A stretch of DNA of 44,287 nt from Luteimonas cucumeris (GTDB lineage: Bacteria; Pseudomonadota; Gammaproteobacteria; Xanthomonadales; Xanthomonadaceae). Position 1 is the stretch's first letter. Every line of letters begins with the position of its first letter. Positions 17,858 through 25,870 of this stretch are shown piece after piece. Under the pieces are notes generated by a model that ran no database searches, was not told the DNA's origin, and worked only from the letters and a program-made list of their open reading frames with translations. The translations under genes were made by a program, and so were the position numbers. The stretch covers positions 1-44,287 of the forward strand of contig NZ_VLKN01000011.1 of NCBI RefSeq assembly GCF_007830035.1, read 5' to 3'.

Positions 17858-18646
17858 TCAGCCCCCAAACACCTTCTGCAACGCCCCCAGCAAACCGCTG
17901 TTGTCGGCCAATCGCTTCAGCACGATCTCCACATACACGCCGAGCATCAGCAGCAGCATGCCGGTGGCCAGCCAGGCCTTGATCGGCAGCGTCAGCGCGA
18001 ACACGTTGAGTTGTGGCGCGAAGCGGTTGACCAGGCCGAACGACAGGTCGATCAGCAGCAGCACCACCATCACCGGCGCCGCCAGCACCAGCAGCGCGGT
18101 CATCAGGAAACTGAACTGGCCGACGAACAGGTGCAGGCCGCTGACGCGGATGTCGGGGAAGAACGAGGTCACCGGCCACAGCACGTAGCTGGACAGCAGC
18201 AGGTCCAGGAACACCAGGAAGGCGCCGCTGGCCATGAACAGCCACGCCGCCAGCTGCGACAGGAACTGCCCGTGAAGCGATGTCTGGTGGCCCTGCACCG
18301 GATCGAACACCTGCGCCATGCCCAGTCCGACCTGCGTGTCGATCACGCTTCCGGCCGCGCCCAACGCCCAGAAGATGATGCCGAAGCACAGGCCGATCGA
18401 GATGCCGAGGAACAGCTCCTTGAGCACGATCGGGCCCCAGCGGAACGTGCCCATCATCTCGATCGGCGCGCCGGCCATCGCCACCGGCAGTGCCACGATC
18501 GCGATGCTGACCAGGAAGCTGTTGCGCACCATCGCCGGCATGTTTTCCGAAGTCAGCAGCGGCAGCATCACGAACGCGCCGATGATCCGCGGCAGGGTCA
18601 GCCCCAGCGCCAGCATTGCATTGCCGACCGGATCGAACGCGTTCAT
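17858..18646 (-). CDS. sctT: T3SS export gate protein SctT (HrcT/YscT/FliR family)
   Basis: A 262-aa polytopic membrane protein of the SctT/FliR family, which with SctR and SctS forms the helical entry pore of the secretion channel. Family features are LTLPRIIGAFVMLPLL near the N-terminus, LKELFLGISIGLCFGIIFWA, VDTQVGLGMAQVFDPVQGHQT and PVMVVLLLIDLSFGLVNRFAPQLN (each quoted in part). Six or so hydrophobic segments are visible. Its ATG at 18646 overlaps the sctS stop by one base (TGATGA), showing coupling. It is the last gene of the kinase-regulator-QRST operon. Confidence 0.94.
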   Translation of the reverse strand: MNAFDPVGNAMLALGLTLPRIIGAFVMLPLLTSENMPAMVRNSFLVSIAIVALPVAMAGAPIEMMGTFRWGPIVLKELFLGISIGLCFGIIFWALGAAGSVIDTQVGLGMAQVFDPVQGHQTSLHGQFLSQLAAWLFMASGAFLVFLDLLLSSYVLWPVTSFFPDIRVSGLHLFVGQFSFLMTALLVLAAPVMVVLLLIDLSFGLVNRFAPQLNVFALTLPIKAWLATGMLLLMLGVYVEIVLKRLADNSGLLGALQKVFGG

Positions 18647-18912
18647 CAATGCCGGACCAGGCCCGGGAAGTCGAGGAAGATGCGGTCGGCATAGGTGTAC
18701 AGCGTGCCGCCGATCAGTGCGGCGGTGACGAACAGCGTGATCACGATCACCACGAACTTGACCGTGTAGGCGAAGGTCTGCTCCTGCAGCTGCGTGGCCG
18801 CCTGCAGGAACGCCACCACCAGGCCGACGACCGAGGCCGCGGCGATCGGCGGACCGGACAGGATCAGCACCAGCCACAGCGCCTGTTTGGTGAGCTCTAG
18901 GACTTCGTTCAT
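18646..18912 (-). CDS. sctS: T3SS export gate protein SctS (HrcS/YscS/FliQ family)
   Basis: An 88-aa protein with two hydrophobic hairpin helices, the standard size and plan for SctS/FliQ. Recognisable parts are LTKQALWLVLILSGPPIAAA, SVVGLVVAFLQAATQLQEQT and the end IFLDFPGLV. The ATG at 18912 directly follows the right arm of a heptamer hairpin and has no Shine-Dalgarno sequence, so translation may depend on coupling or on the hairpin structure. It overlaps sctT by one base. Confidence 0.95.
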   Translation of the reverse strand: MNEVLELTKQALWLVLILSGPPIAAASVVGLVVAFLQAATQLQEQTFAYTVKFVVIVITLFVTAALIGGTLYTYADRIFLDFPGLVRH

Positions 18913-18922
18913 GGGGTGAATC

Positions 18923-19016
18923 CGGGAATCGGGAATCGAGAATCGAGAATCGGAAGAGCCAACACGGAAGGGGCCTTCGCTTTGAACGATTGCCTATTCC
19001 CCATTCCCGATTCCCG
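18923..19016. repeat. GGGAATC-type heptamer hairpin between sctR and sctS
   Basis: Tandem heptamers of the type GGGAATC/GAGAATC at 18923-18952 face complementary heptamers (GATTCCC type) at 18994-19016. In the minus-strand transcript this gives a long hairpin between sctR and sctS. The same architecture occurs between sctN and sctO. Confidence 0.75.
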
Positions 19017-19020
19017 GCCC

Positions 19021-19989
19021 TCATCCATACGTCAGCACCAGGCCGTGCACCAGCTTGGCCCAGCCGTCGATCAGCACGAACAGCAGCAGCTTGAACGGTA
19101 GCGACACCGTGGTCGGCGACATCATCATCATGCCCAGCGCCAGCAGGATGTTGGCCACCACCAGGTCGATGATCAGGAACGGCAGGAAGATCAGGAAGCC
19201 GATCTGGAACGCCGCGGTCAGCTCGCTGACGGTGAACGCCGGCACCACCACGATGAAGTCGTCGACGCTCAGTTCCCCGCGGCGTGCCGGTGGCAGCAGC
19301 CGCTGCGCGCTCTTCAGGAAGAACGCGCGTTCGGCGTCGTTGGAATGATTGATCAGGAACGTGCGCAGCGGTTCCTTGCCGGCCTCGACCAGCGCCAGCA
19401 GGCGTTCGGTGTCCATGCGTCCGCCCTTGGGCAAAGGCGGTGGCGCCGAGGCCGTGGTCTCGCGTGGCGGCGCCTCGGCCGGCGCAGGTGCCGCCGCGTC
19501 TTCGGCCGATGACGGATCGCGCGGTGCGGCCGGTTGCTGCCCGCGCGCCTCGGCTTCGGCCTGCAGCGCGTCTGCCGCGGCCGGACTGGCCGGTGCCGTC
19601 ACCGGTGCGGTGCCGATCGCGGTCTGCGTTGTCGCCGGCTTGGCCGGCGATGACGGCGTGGCCGCGGCGGCAGCCTTGGCGCGTGCCTGCGCACGCGCGT
19701 CGATGTCGGCCTGGATCGAGGCCGGCATCGGCTTGCCTTCCATGCGTGCATTGACCGCGGCGTGCGTGTCCAGCAGCACCGGATACATCACGTAGATCGA
19801 CAGCACGATCGCAAGGCCATTGATCACCACGTTCGGCGGCACCTGCTGTAGTCCCAGCGCATTGCGCAGCAGGCTCAGCACCACCACGATCTTGGTGAAC
19901 GAAGTCACCATCACCGCCACGAACGGCGCCAGCGCCAGGCTGACGACGGTGACGAGGACCAGCGCCGGGGAGAAGGTGCTGAAATCCAT
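19021..19989 (-). CDS. sctR: T3SS export gate protein SctR (HrcR/YscR/FliP family) with large insertion
   Basis: A 322-aa SctR; the family is usually about 215-220 aa. Conserved blocks are present: residues 27-50 (MVTSFTKIVVVLSLLRNALG), PPNVVINGLAIVLS at 51-64, FLINHSNDAERAFF at 211-224, DDFIVVVPAFTVSELTAAF at 243-261 and the following two membrane segments with MMMMSP near 287-292. Between residues about 88 and 192 lies an extra Ala/Pro/Thr-rich, probably disordered stretch in the periplasmic loop. The frame is open and codon use is the same as in neighbours. It starts 3 bp after the sctQ stop and ends just before the heptamer hairpin. Confidence 0.95.
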   Translation of the reverse strand: MDFSTFSPALVLVTVVSLALAPFVAVMVTSFTKIVVVLSLLRNALGLQQVPPNVVINGLAIVLSIYVMYPVLLDTHAAVNARMEGKPMPASIQADIDARAQARAKAAAAATPSSPAKPATTQTAIGTAPVTAPASPAAADALQAEAEARGQQPAAPRDPSSAEDAAAPAPAEAPPRETTASAPPPLPKGGRMDTERLLALVEAGKEPLRTFLINHSNDAERAFFLKSAQRLLPPARRGELSVDDFIVVVPAFTVSELTAAFQIGFLIFLPFLIIDLVVANILLALGMMMMSPTTVSLPFKLLLFVLIDGWAKLVHGLVLTYG

Positions 19990-19992
19990 GCC

Positions 19993-20274
19993 TCAGCTCC
20001 AGGACAGCAGGCGCACGCCCAGGGTGTCGCCGACCGCGACCATCTCGCCGCGTCCGGTGACGCGGCCGTTGGCGCGGATGGTGACGTTGGCGCCTTCCAG
20101 CTGCGCCGGCAACGCGAACACGTAGCCCGGCTGCAGGTTGGCCAGTTCGCCGAGGCTCATCTGCACCTGGCCCAGTTCGAATTCCAGGTTCACCGGCAGG
20201 TTGTGCGCGGGATGCTGCGCGCCGGCATCGTTGCCGGCTTCTGCCGTATCGGCGTTGACCTCGTTGTCGTTCAT
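19993..20274 (-). CDS. sctQ: SctQ-C, predicted product of an internal translation start
   Basis: An in-frame ATG within sctQ would give a 93-aa protein (MNDNEVNADTAEAGNDAG, then the complete C-terminal SpoA domain). AGGAG lies at 20284-20288, 9 nt upstream of the ATG. In several T3SS families the same kind of internal start makes a short SctQ that pairs with the full-length form in the sorting platform. The site is directly visible; use of it is an inference. Confidence 0.65.
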   Translation of the reverse strand: MNDNEVNADTAEAGNDAGAQHPAHNLPVNLEFELGQVQMSLGELANLQPGYVFALPAQLEGANVTIRANGRVTGRGEMVAVGDTLGVRLLSWS

Positions 20275-21093
20275 CGCGGAACTCTCCTGCAGCACTGAAA
20301 CGAATTGGGATGGACCTTCGATGCGCCAGCCCTCGGCACTGCCGCCCAGCGGCCAGCGTCGATCGGAAGCGCAGGCCTGCGGCCGCGGGATGCGGCTGCG
20401 GTTGCCGACCACGATCACGTCGCCGGCGCGCAACGCGCGCCAGTCGCTGCCGCGCAGCGGCGGGCCGGGCATGCGGATCGCCACCGTCGTCGGCAACTGT
20501 TGCCAGCGGCCCAGTTCGGGCAGCGGGTCGTCGTCGTAGACCTGTTCGGCGCGATCGAGCAGGCGGTCGATCCACGATGCCGGCAGCCGCAAGGTGCCGC
20601 GCGTCATCGCGCCGCCGGCGTCCTCGATCGAGAACGCCAGCCAGATATCCGGATCGCGCAGCAGCGTCTCGGCATCGCGCGCGCCGGCTTCCACCGGCAG
20701 CAACGACACGCCGAGCGCGTCGCTGAGGCGGATCAGCTGCGGTTCGTGCGCCAGCGCCCAGGCCAGCAGGCGCGAACGGCCGCTGTAGTCGTTCCAATGC
20801 AGCACGTCGTCGGCGTGCGGCGCTTCGGGTGATTGCAGGTGCAGGCCCAGACGCGTGCCGTCGGCTTCCAGCTCGAACCACTCGCCGGCCACTTCGGTCT
20901 TGCCGGCGGCGAAGCGCAGCACGCCGCCGTCGCGCAACGGCCAGCGTTCCGGCGCTGCGAAGAAATAACGCAGCGTCTCGGCCTGCAGCGGCAGCAGCGA
21001 GGGAATGCGTCCGCGCAGCCCAGTCACGGCGTGCTCGTTGCGCGAGCGCGTGGCCTTCGCGGCGCCGGCTTTCCTGCTGGCGGTTTCAGCCAT
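19993..21093 (-). CDS. sctQ: T3SS cytoplasmic ring protein SctQ (HrcQ/YscQ/FliN-FliM family)
   Basis: A 366-aa SctQ, which forms the pods of the cytoplasmic sorting platform. The N-terminal 30 residues are basic and variable. The middle contains a degenerate SpoA-like segment (RALRAGDVIVVGNRSRI). The C-terminal SpoA domain (VNLEFELGQVQMSLGELANL, then VTIRANGRVTGRGEMVAVGD) is well conserved. The ATG at 21093 overlaps the end of the regulator gene by 8 bases. Inside the gene, an ATG at 20274 has a near-ideal ribosome binding site (separate entry), so a short SctQ-C is probably also made, as known for YscQ, Spa33 and SsaQ. Confidence 0.9.
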   Translation of the reverse strand: MAETASRKAGAAKATRSRNEHAVTGLRGRIPSLLPLQAETLRYFFAAPERWPLRDGGVLRFAAGKTEVAGEWFELEADGTRLGLHLQSPEAPHADDVLHWNDYSGRSRLLAWALAHEPQLIRLSDALGVSLLPVEAGARDAETLLRDPDIWLAFSIEDAGGAMTRGTLRLPASWIDRLLDRAEQVYDDDPLPELGRWQQLPTTVAIRMPGPPLRGSDWRALRAGDVIVVGNRSRIPRPQACASDRRWPLGGSAEGWRIEGPSQFVSVLQESSAMNDNEVNADTAEAGNDAGAQHPAHNLPVNLEFELGQVQMSLGELANLQPGYVFALPAQLEGANVTIRANGRVTGRGEMVAVGDTLGVRLLSWS

Positions 21094-21688
21094 GGCCCAA
21101 TGCCACCTTCATCAGTTCGGGCAGCGAGCGTACACCGAGTTTGTTCATCATGTTCGAGCGATGCAGCTCCACCGTCTTGATGCTGATGCCGAGGATGTCG
21201 GCGATGATCTTGTTCGGCTTGCTCGCCACCACCAGGTCCAGCACCTGGCGTTCGCGCGGGCTCAACGACGCCAGGCGTCCGCCCTGCGCACCGTTGCCGG
21301 CGCCGTTGCGCGCGCTGGCGATGGCGGTGCGGATCGCATCGATCAACGCGTCGTCGCTGAACGGTTTTTCGAGGAAGTTGGACGCGCCCTTGCGCATCGC
21401 TTCCACCGCCAGCGGCACGTCGCCGTGCGCGGTCACGAACACCAGCGGCAGCGCGCAGCCGCGGCGCTGCAGTTCGTCCTGCAGTTGCAGGCCGCTCATC
21501 TGCGGCATGCGGATATCCGAGACCAGGCATTCGGCGACGTCGCCATGGCGATCGCCGTTGTAGGCGGCGATGAATTCGGCGCCGGAAGCGAAGGCCTGCG
21601 TCTCGAAGCCGGCCGTCTGCAGCAGCCAGGCGGTGGAGTCGCGGAAGCCATCGTTGTCGTCGACCAGATACACGCGGGGGTCGGGCAT
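21086..21688 (-). CDS. FixJ-type response regulator within the T3SS operon
   Basis: A 200-aa regulator of the FixJ/NarL class. The receiver domain has VYLVDDNDGFRDS, the phosphoacceptor Asp58 in CLVSDIRMPQMSG, Thr in VFVTAHGDVP and Lys in NFLEKPFSDDAL. The C-terminal LuxR-type helix-turn-helix shows LSPRERQVLDLVV, IIADILGISIKTVELHRSN and NKLGVRSLPELM. It follows the kinase gene by 36 bp and overlaps sctQ by 8 bases. Being transcribed with the export apparatus, it most likely controls the T3SS and itself. Confidence 0.92.
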   Translation of the reverse strand: MPDPRVYLVDDNDGFRDSTAWLLQTAGFETQAFASGAEFIAAYNGDRHGDVAECLVSDIRMPQMSGLQLQDELQRRGCALPLVFVTAHGDVPLAVEAMRKGASNFLEKPFSDDALIDAIRTAIASARNGAGNGAQGGRLASLSPRERQVLDLVVASKPNKIIADILGISIKTVELHRSNMMNKLGVRSLPELMKVALGHG

Positions 21689-21724
21689 CGGTTATGTCCT
21701 TCGGAAGTCGGGCGGAGTCGGGCG

Positions 21725-22855
21725 CTAGGCCCTTCCCTCGGCCCTCGGCAGGGTGAAGCCGAATACGCTGCCGCCGCCGTCGCGCGGTTCGAAGAACAGG
21801 CGGCCTTCGTGGTATTCGATGATCGAGCGGCAGATCGCCAGGCCGATGCCGAGGCCATCGGTCTTGGTGGTGAAGAACGGCGAGAACAGTTGATCCTGAT
21901 CGGCGGCGCTGAGACCGTGACCGCGGTCGCAGACGCGCACTTCGATTTCGCCGTCGAGATTGACGCGGCCTTCGATGCGCAGTTCGCGCCGCTTCGCCGG
22001 CACCTCGCGCATCGCCTCGATCGCGTTCTTGACCAGGTTCAGCAGCACCTGCTCGACCATCACCCGGTCGGCGTATACCGCCGGCAGCGCCGGCGCCAGC
22101 GCCAGGTCGATGCGCAGCTGCAGGCGCTCGGCTTCCAGCCGCAGCAGTTCCAGCACGGTGGCGGCCAGCGCCGGCAGTTCATGCGCATCGCGCCGCGGTT
22201 CGCGGGCGCGCACGAACTCGCGCACGCGCGCGATCACCGCGCTGGCGTGTTCGGCCTGCGCGCGCGCGGCGCGCAACGCGCGTTCGACCTGCACCGGCCC
22301 GCCGGCCTGGTCGACCAGGCGCAGGCTGCCGTTGAGGTAGTTCACGATCGCCGCCAGCGGCTGGTTCAACTCGTGCGCGAGCGTCGCCGCCATCTCGCCG
22401 ACCGACATCAGGCGCGAGGTGAACAGCAGTTTTTCCTGCTGGGTCTTGTGCGTGTCCAGGGTCTCGATGCGCTCGCTGATGTCGACCGCGGTCAGCAGCG
22501 CCAGTTCGCGGCCGGCATGCGCGGTGTCGCGCCAGTGCAGCGCGTACCAGCGTGCGCTGTGCGGCGCATGCACTTCGGCCGGTTCGGCGTCGGCAACGTC
22601 GCCGCCATGCAGGCTCTGCAGCAGCCGCGCGCGTTGCGCGTGCTCCGGCAGCGCGCCGAACTCGTCGTGGAAGCGGCGGTTGGCCACCACCAGGCTGCCG
22701 TCGTCGCGCGCATACGCGGCGCAGGCGAAAGGCACCGCCTCCAGCACGGCACTCAACGCGGCGCTGTCCGCCGTGGCCCGGGATGACCGGCTCCTGCCGG
22801 CCACGCCGCGCGACGCGCGCGTGGCCACATCGCCCGAGGATTGCGCCTCACGCAT
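21725..22855 (-). CDS. Cytoplasmic FixL-like histidine kinase within the T3SS operon
   Basis: A 376-aa histidine kinase with no membrane segment. Residues about 30-130 look like a PAS-type sensor domain (AVLEAVPFACAAYARDDGSL, then RFHDEFGALPEHAQ). The phosphoacceptor helix has LAHELNQPLAAIVNYLNG, typical of the FixL/DctB group. The ATPase domain shows QVLLNLVKNAIEAM (N-box), VCDRGHGLS, FFTTKTDGLGIGLAICRSI (G boxes). I saw no haem-binding His signature, so the signal is unknown. It is the first gene of the minus-strand operon and diverges from the FliO-like gene. Confidence 0.9.
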   Translation of the reverse strand: MREAQSSGDVATRASRGVAGRSRSSRATADSAALSAVLEAVPFACAAYARDDGSLVVANRRFHDEFGALPEHAQRARLLQSLHGGDVADAEPAEVHAPHSARWYALHWRDTAHAGRELALLTAVDISERIETLDTHKTQQEKLLFTSRLMSVGEMAATLAHELNQPLAAIVNYLNGSLRLVDQAGGPVQVERALRAARAQAEHASAVIARVREFVRAREPRRDAHELPALAATVLELLRLEAERLQLRIDLALAPALPAVYADRVMVEQVLLNLVKNAIEAMREVPAKRRELRIEGRVNLDGEIEVRVCDRGHGLSAADQDQLFSPFFTTKTDGLGIGLAICRSIIEYHEGRLFFEPRDGGGSVFGFTLPRAEGRA

Positions 22856-22940
22856 CGCACACTCCCGTGGTCGACGCCGTCGTCGCGCGCGTGCGCGGGC
22901 AGCGCTTGCCCTTTGTCGGCGCCCTGCTACGGTAGTCGAG

Positions 22941-22958
22941 CACGGCGTCAGCGCCGTG
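22941..22958. promoter_or_regulatory. Dyad in the divergent T3SS promoter region
   Basis: A perfect 7-bp dyad CACGGCG-TCAG-CGCCGTG lies in the 134-bp gap between the kinase gene and the FliO-like gene. Its position makes it a candidate operator for both operons, although a hairpin or chance palindrome in GC-rich DNA is possible. Confidence 0.35.
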
Positions 22959-22989
22959 ACACGCCCCTCTTCCGCCGCCGCCGTCCGCC

Positions 22990-23379
22990 ATGACCTCTTC
23001 CTTCATCTTCCGCAGAGTACTCCCGGGCATTGCCTGTCTTGCCTGGACCGGTCTCGCCTGGGCGACGGCACCGGCCGCGACCGCGACGAAACCTTCCTTC
23101 GCTGGCGAACTGCTGGCGATCGTGCTGCCGCTGGCCGCGGTCGTCGTCGGCCTGTTCGTGGTGCTGCATTTCGCCCGGCGACGTTACGGGATCACCGGCC
23201 GCGACGCATCACTGTCGATCGTGCAGGTGCTGCCGGTCGGTCCGCGCGAACGCATCGTGCTGGTGCGTACCCGTGCCGGCCGCGTGTTCGCGGTGGGCGT
23301 CGGCGCGCAATCCTTGAGCCTGATCACGCAGTTGCAGCCTGACGATATCGCACCGCCTGCGGAAAATGTGAAGAGCTGA
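22990..23379 (+). CDS. FliO-like export-apparatus assembly protein
   Basis: A 129-aa protein with an N-terminal signal-like segment (MTSSFIFRRVLPGIACLAWT, cleavage near AWA), one membrane helix (ELLAIVLPLAAVVVGLFVVL) and a cytoplasmic domain that matches FliO: SIVQVLPVGPRERIVLVRT, then GRVFAVGVGAQSLSLITQL. In flagella, FliO helps assemble the FliP(SctR) ring. Injectisomes normally have no FliO. Here the gene diverges from the QRST operon and precedes sctV, so the natural inference is help in SctR assembly. Calling it FliO-like rests on pattern and plan, not on a profile search. Confidence 0.8.
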   Translation: MTSSFIFRRVLPGIACLAWTGLAWATAPAATATKPSFAGELLAIVLPLAAVVVGLFVVLHFARRRYGITGRDASLSIVQVLPVGPRERIVLVRTRAGRVFAVGVGAQSLSLITQLQPDDIAPPAENVKS

Positions 23380-23787
23380 TCGCTTCAAGCGCACGTTGGT
23401 CATGTGACAACTGGGCGACAGTGCTGAAACATTGCGCGTCGTCGCAATATCACAAAACATTTACATGCGATGCGGCCACGCAATGGCGCCGGCTGATTGA
23501 AACTTTCATTTGAAACAAAAACAGCGATGAATGCGCCCGGGCCCATTCATCTGTCGGCCGATGCGGCGCTTGAAAAACCGCGCAAACCACGTGCTATGGT
23601 GCCTCTCGAAACGGATGAGGTCAGCGCCATGCGACAGTTCTCCGAATCGGTGCGCGACAGCGCATCCGGGGACCGCGCCAACTCCATCACCGTGACGTGC
23701 AGGCACCCGCGCACTGCACGCCGCGTATTTGCGTTCTGTCGTACGCAAGGCATACTCCAGCGCCCGTCCCCCGGCGGATAGTTGCAC
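23380..23787. promoter_or_regulatory. Upstream region of sctV
   Basis: This 408-bp gap is richer in A+T than its surroundings near 23430-23530 (for example CACAAAACATTTACATG and TGAAACTTTCATTTGAAAC). It holds a 6-bp dyad ATTGCG-CGTCGT-CGCAAT at 23431-23448. An 84-codon frame from the ATG at 23527 to 23781 is open but lacks a good ribosome binding site and recognisable features; I do not call it. The gap probably holds the promoter of the sctV operon. Confidence 0.4.
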
Positions 23788-25860
23788 ATGGAAGCAAGGC
23801 TCAAGCCTTTCCGAGATCTGTTCGGCGCGCTCACCGCAGCGCCGGCCGGCGCCGTGCGCAGGCGTGGCGGTTACAGCGACGTGGTGCTGGCGTTCGCGGC
23901 GGTCACCATCATCACGCTGATGATCCTGCCGCTGCCGATGGCGATCATCGACACGCTGGTGGCGTTCAACATCGCGATCGGCTTCGGCCTGCTGCTGTTG
24001 GCGATCTACATCCCGACGCCGGTGGCGTTCTCGAGTTTCCCCAGCGTGCTGCTGCTGACTACGCTGTTCCGGCTGTCGCTGTCGATCGCGATCACGCGTT
24101 CGATCCTGCTCGAGGCCGAGGCCGGGCACATCATCGACACCTTCGGCAACCTCGTGGCCGGTGGCAACCTGGTGGTCGGTCTGGTGGTGTTCCTGATCAT
24201 CACCGTGGTGCAGTTCATCGTCGTGGCCAAGGGCGCCGAGCGCGTCGCCGAAGTCGCCGCGCGCTTCACCCTGGACGCGATGCCCGGCAAGCAGCTGTCG
24301 ATCGACTCGGACCTGCGCTCGGGCCTGATCGACAAGGACGAGGCGCGTCGCAAGCGCCGCCTGCTGGAAGTGGAAAGCCAGCTGCACGGTTCGCTCGACG
24401 GTGCGATGAAGTTCGTCAAGGGCGACGCCATCGCCGGCATCGTCATCATCATCATCAACCTGCTCGGCGGCCTGGCGATCGGCGTCCTGCAGCGCGACAT
24501 GTCGCTGGCCGACGCCACGCATACCTACAGCATCCTGACCATCGGCGACGGCCTGGTCTCGCAGATCCCGGCGATCCTGGCGGCGATCTCGGCCGGCCTG
24601 GTGGTGACCCGCACCGCGGGCGAAGAGGACGACCGGCACCTGGGCGAGGCGATCTCGCGGCAGATTTCCGGCGAGCCGCGGGTGCTGCTGATCACCGGCT
24701 GCGTGGCGCTGGCGATGGTGTTCGTGCCGGGATTCCCGAAGGTGGTGTTCGGCCTACTCGGCATAGCGCTGTTGACGATCGCCGCGTGGCGCTACCGGCA
24801 TGGCTCGGTGCTGCTGCGCCGCGCATTCCGCGTGCCGGAAGGCGAACTGCCGACCGGCCAGAAGGCGGTCGAGGTCGACGACCTGGCGCCGCCGGCGCCG
24901 TTGCAGCTGGATGTGTCGCCGTCGCTGGCGCTGCAGGTCGGCGATGCGGCGCTGCGTGCGCGCATCACCGAAGTCGTGCAGCGCCTGCGCGAGGAATACG
25001 GCGTGCCGGTGCCGCTGCCGACGCTGCACGTCGATCCGGGCCTGCGCGAGCCGGGCGAATACCGGCTCAGCGCGTTCGGCGCGCGGATCGCGTTCGGGCG
25101 CGTGCGCGATGACGCGCATTTCCGCCCGGCCCGGACCGCCGACAGCAGTGCGCCGAAGCTGGCCGGCTTCTTTCCGCCGCTGGCCGGCGAATGGGTCCGG
25201 GAGCCGGCGGCCGACACCCGCGATGCGCTGGAAACCGTGTCGACGCATTGCAGCAGTGCGCTGCAGCGCCGCCTTGGCAGCTTCATCGGCATCCAGGAAA
25301 CCTCGCACCTGTTCACCCGCATGCAGCGCGACTATCCGGACCTGGTCAAGGAAATGCTGCGCGTGGTCGCGCCGCAGCGCGTCGCCGACGTGCTGCGGCG
25401 GCTGGCCGAGGAAGGCGTGCCGGTGCGCAACCTGCGCGATGCGTTCGAGGCGATCACCGATGTCGGCGGTCGCGAGAAGGACGTGGTGCTGCTGACCGAA
25501 TACGTGCGCGTCGCCCTGAAGCGCGAGATCGCCGACCGTTACGCGGATCCGGAACGCACCCTGCACGTGCTGATGATCCATCCGGAGCTCGAGGACCGGC
25601 TGCGCCAGTCGGTGCGCGTGGCCGGCGGCGCCAGTCAGCTGGCGATCTCGCCGGAACTGGCGGCGCGGCTCGGCGGCGAAGTGCGTACGCATCTTGCGCG
25701 CCAGGCCGAGGCCGTGCGCCCGGTGCTGCTGTGTTCACTCGACGTGCGCAGGCACCTGCGCAAGCTGATGGAAATAGATTTCTTCGATCTGCCGGTGCTC
25801 TCCTACCAGGAGCTCGCCCCCGATCTGCGGATCATGCAGGCCGGCCAGATCAATGCCTGA
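23788..25860 (+). CDS. sctV: T3SS major export gate protein SctV (HrcV/YscV/FlhA family)
   Basis: A 690-aa SctV, the nonameric export gate. The N-terminal half has about eight membrane helices, with the family blocks YIPTPVAFSSFPSVLLLTT, LFRLSLSIAITRSILL, the cytoplasmic loop LDAMPGKQLSIDSDLRSGLI and DGAMKFVKGDAIAGIVI. The FRLSLSIA form is typical of injectisomes and not of flagellar FlhA. The C-terminal domain runs from about residue 370, with YRLSAFGARIAFGRV and VLSYQELAPDLRI. I chose the ATG at 23788; a TTG lies 6 bp upstream. It nearly abuts sctD. Confidence 0.96.
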   Translation: MEARLKPFRDLFGALTAAPAGAVRRRGGYSDVVLAFAAVTIITLMILPLPMAIIDTLVAFNIAIGFGLLLLAIYIPTPVAFSSFPSVLLLTTLFRLSLSIAITRSILLEAEAGHIIDTFGNLVAGGNLVVGLVVFLIITVVQFIVVAKGAERVAEVAARFTLDAMPGKQLSIDSDLRSGLIDKDEARRKRRLLEVESQLHGSLDGAMKFVKGDAIAGIVIIIINLLGGLAIGVLQRDMSLADATHTYSILTIGDGLVSQIPAILAAISAGLVVTRTAGEEDDRHLGEAISRQISGEPRVLLITGCVALAMVFVPGFPKVVFGLLGIALLTIAAWRYRHGSVLLRRAFRVPEGELPTGQKAVEVDDLAPPAPLQLDVSPSLALQVGDAALRARITEVVQRLREEYGVPVPLPTLHVDPGLREPGEYRLSAFGARIAFGRVRDDAHFRPARTADSSAPKLAGFFPPLAGEWVREPAADTRDALETVSTHCSSALQRRLGSFIGIQETSHLFTRMQRDYPDLVKEMLRVVAPQRVADVLRRLAEEGVPVRNLRDAFEAITDVGGREKDVVLLTEYVRVALKREIADRYADPERTLHVLMIHPELEDRLRQSVRVAGGASQLAISPELAARLGGEVRTHLARQAEAVRPVLLCSLDVRRHLRKLMEIDFFDLPVLSYQELAPDLRIMQAGQINA

Positions 25861-25870
25861 GGCAACCCCC

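Noticed and set aside
17858-20881. 1007-codon minus-strand frame over sctT to sctQ
   Set aside because: Only the last 262 codons are sctT; the rest are alternative-frame readings of sctQ, sctR and sctS made open by GC-rich codon use.
23527-23781. 84-codon open frame before sctV
   Set aside because: No good ribosome binding site and its second half loses any protein-like pattern; the region looks more like a promoter gap. It would need conservation evidence.
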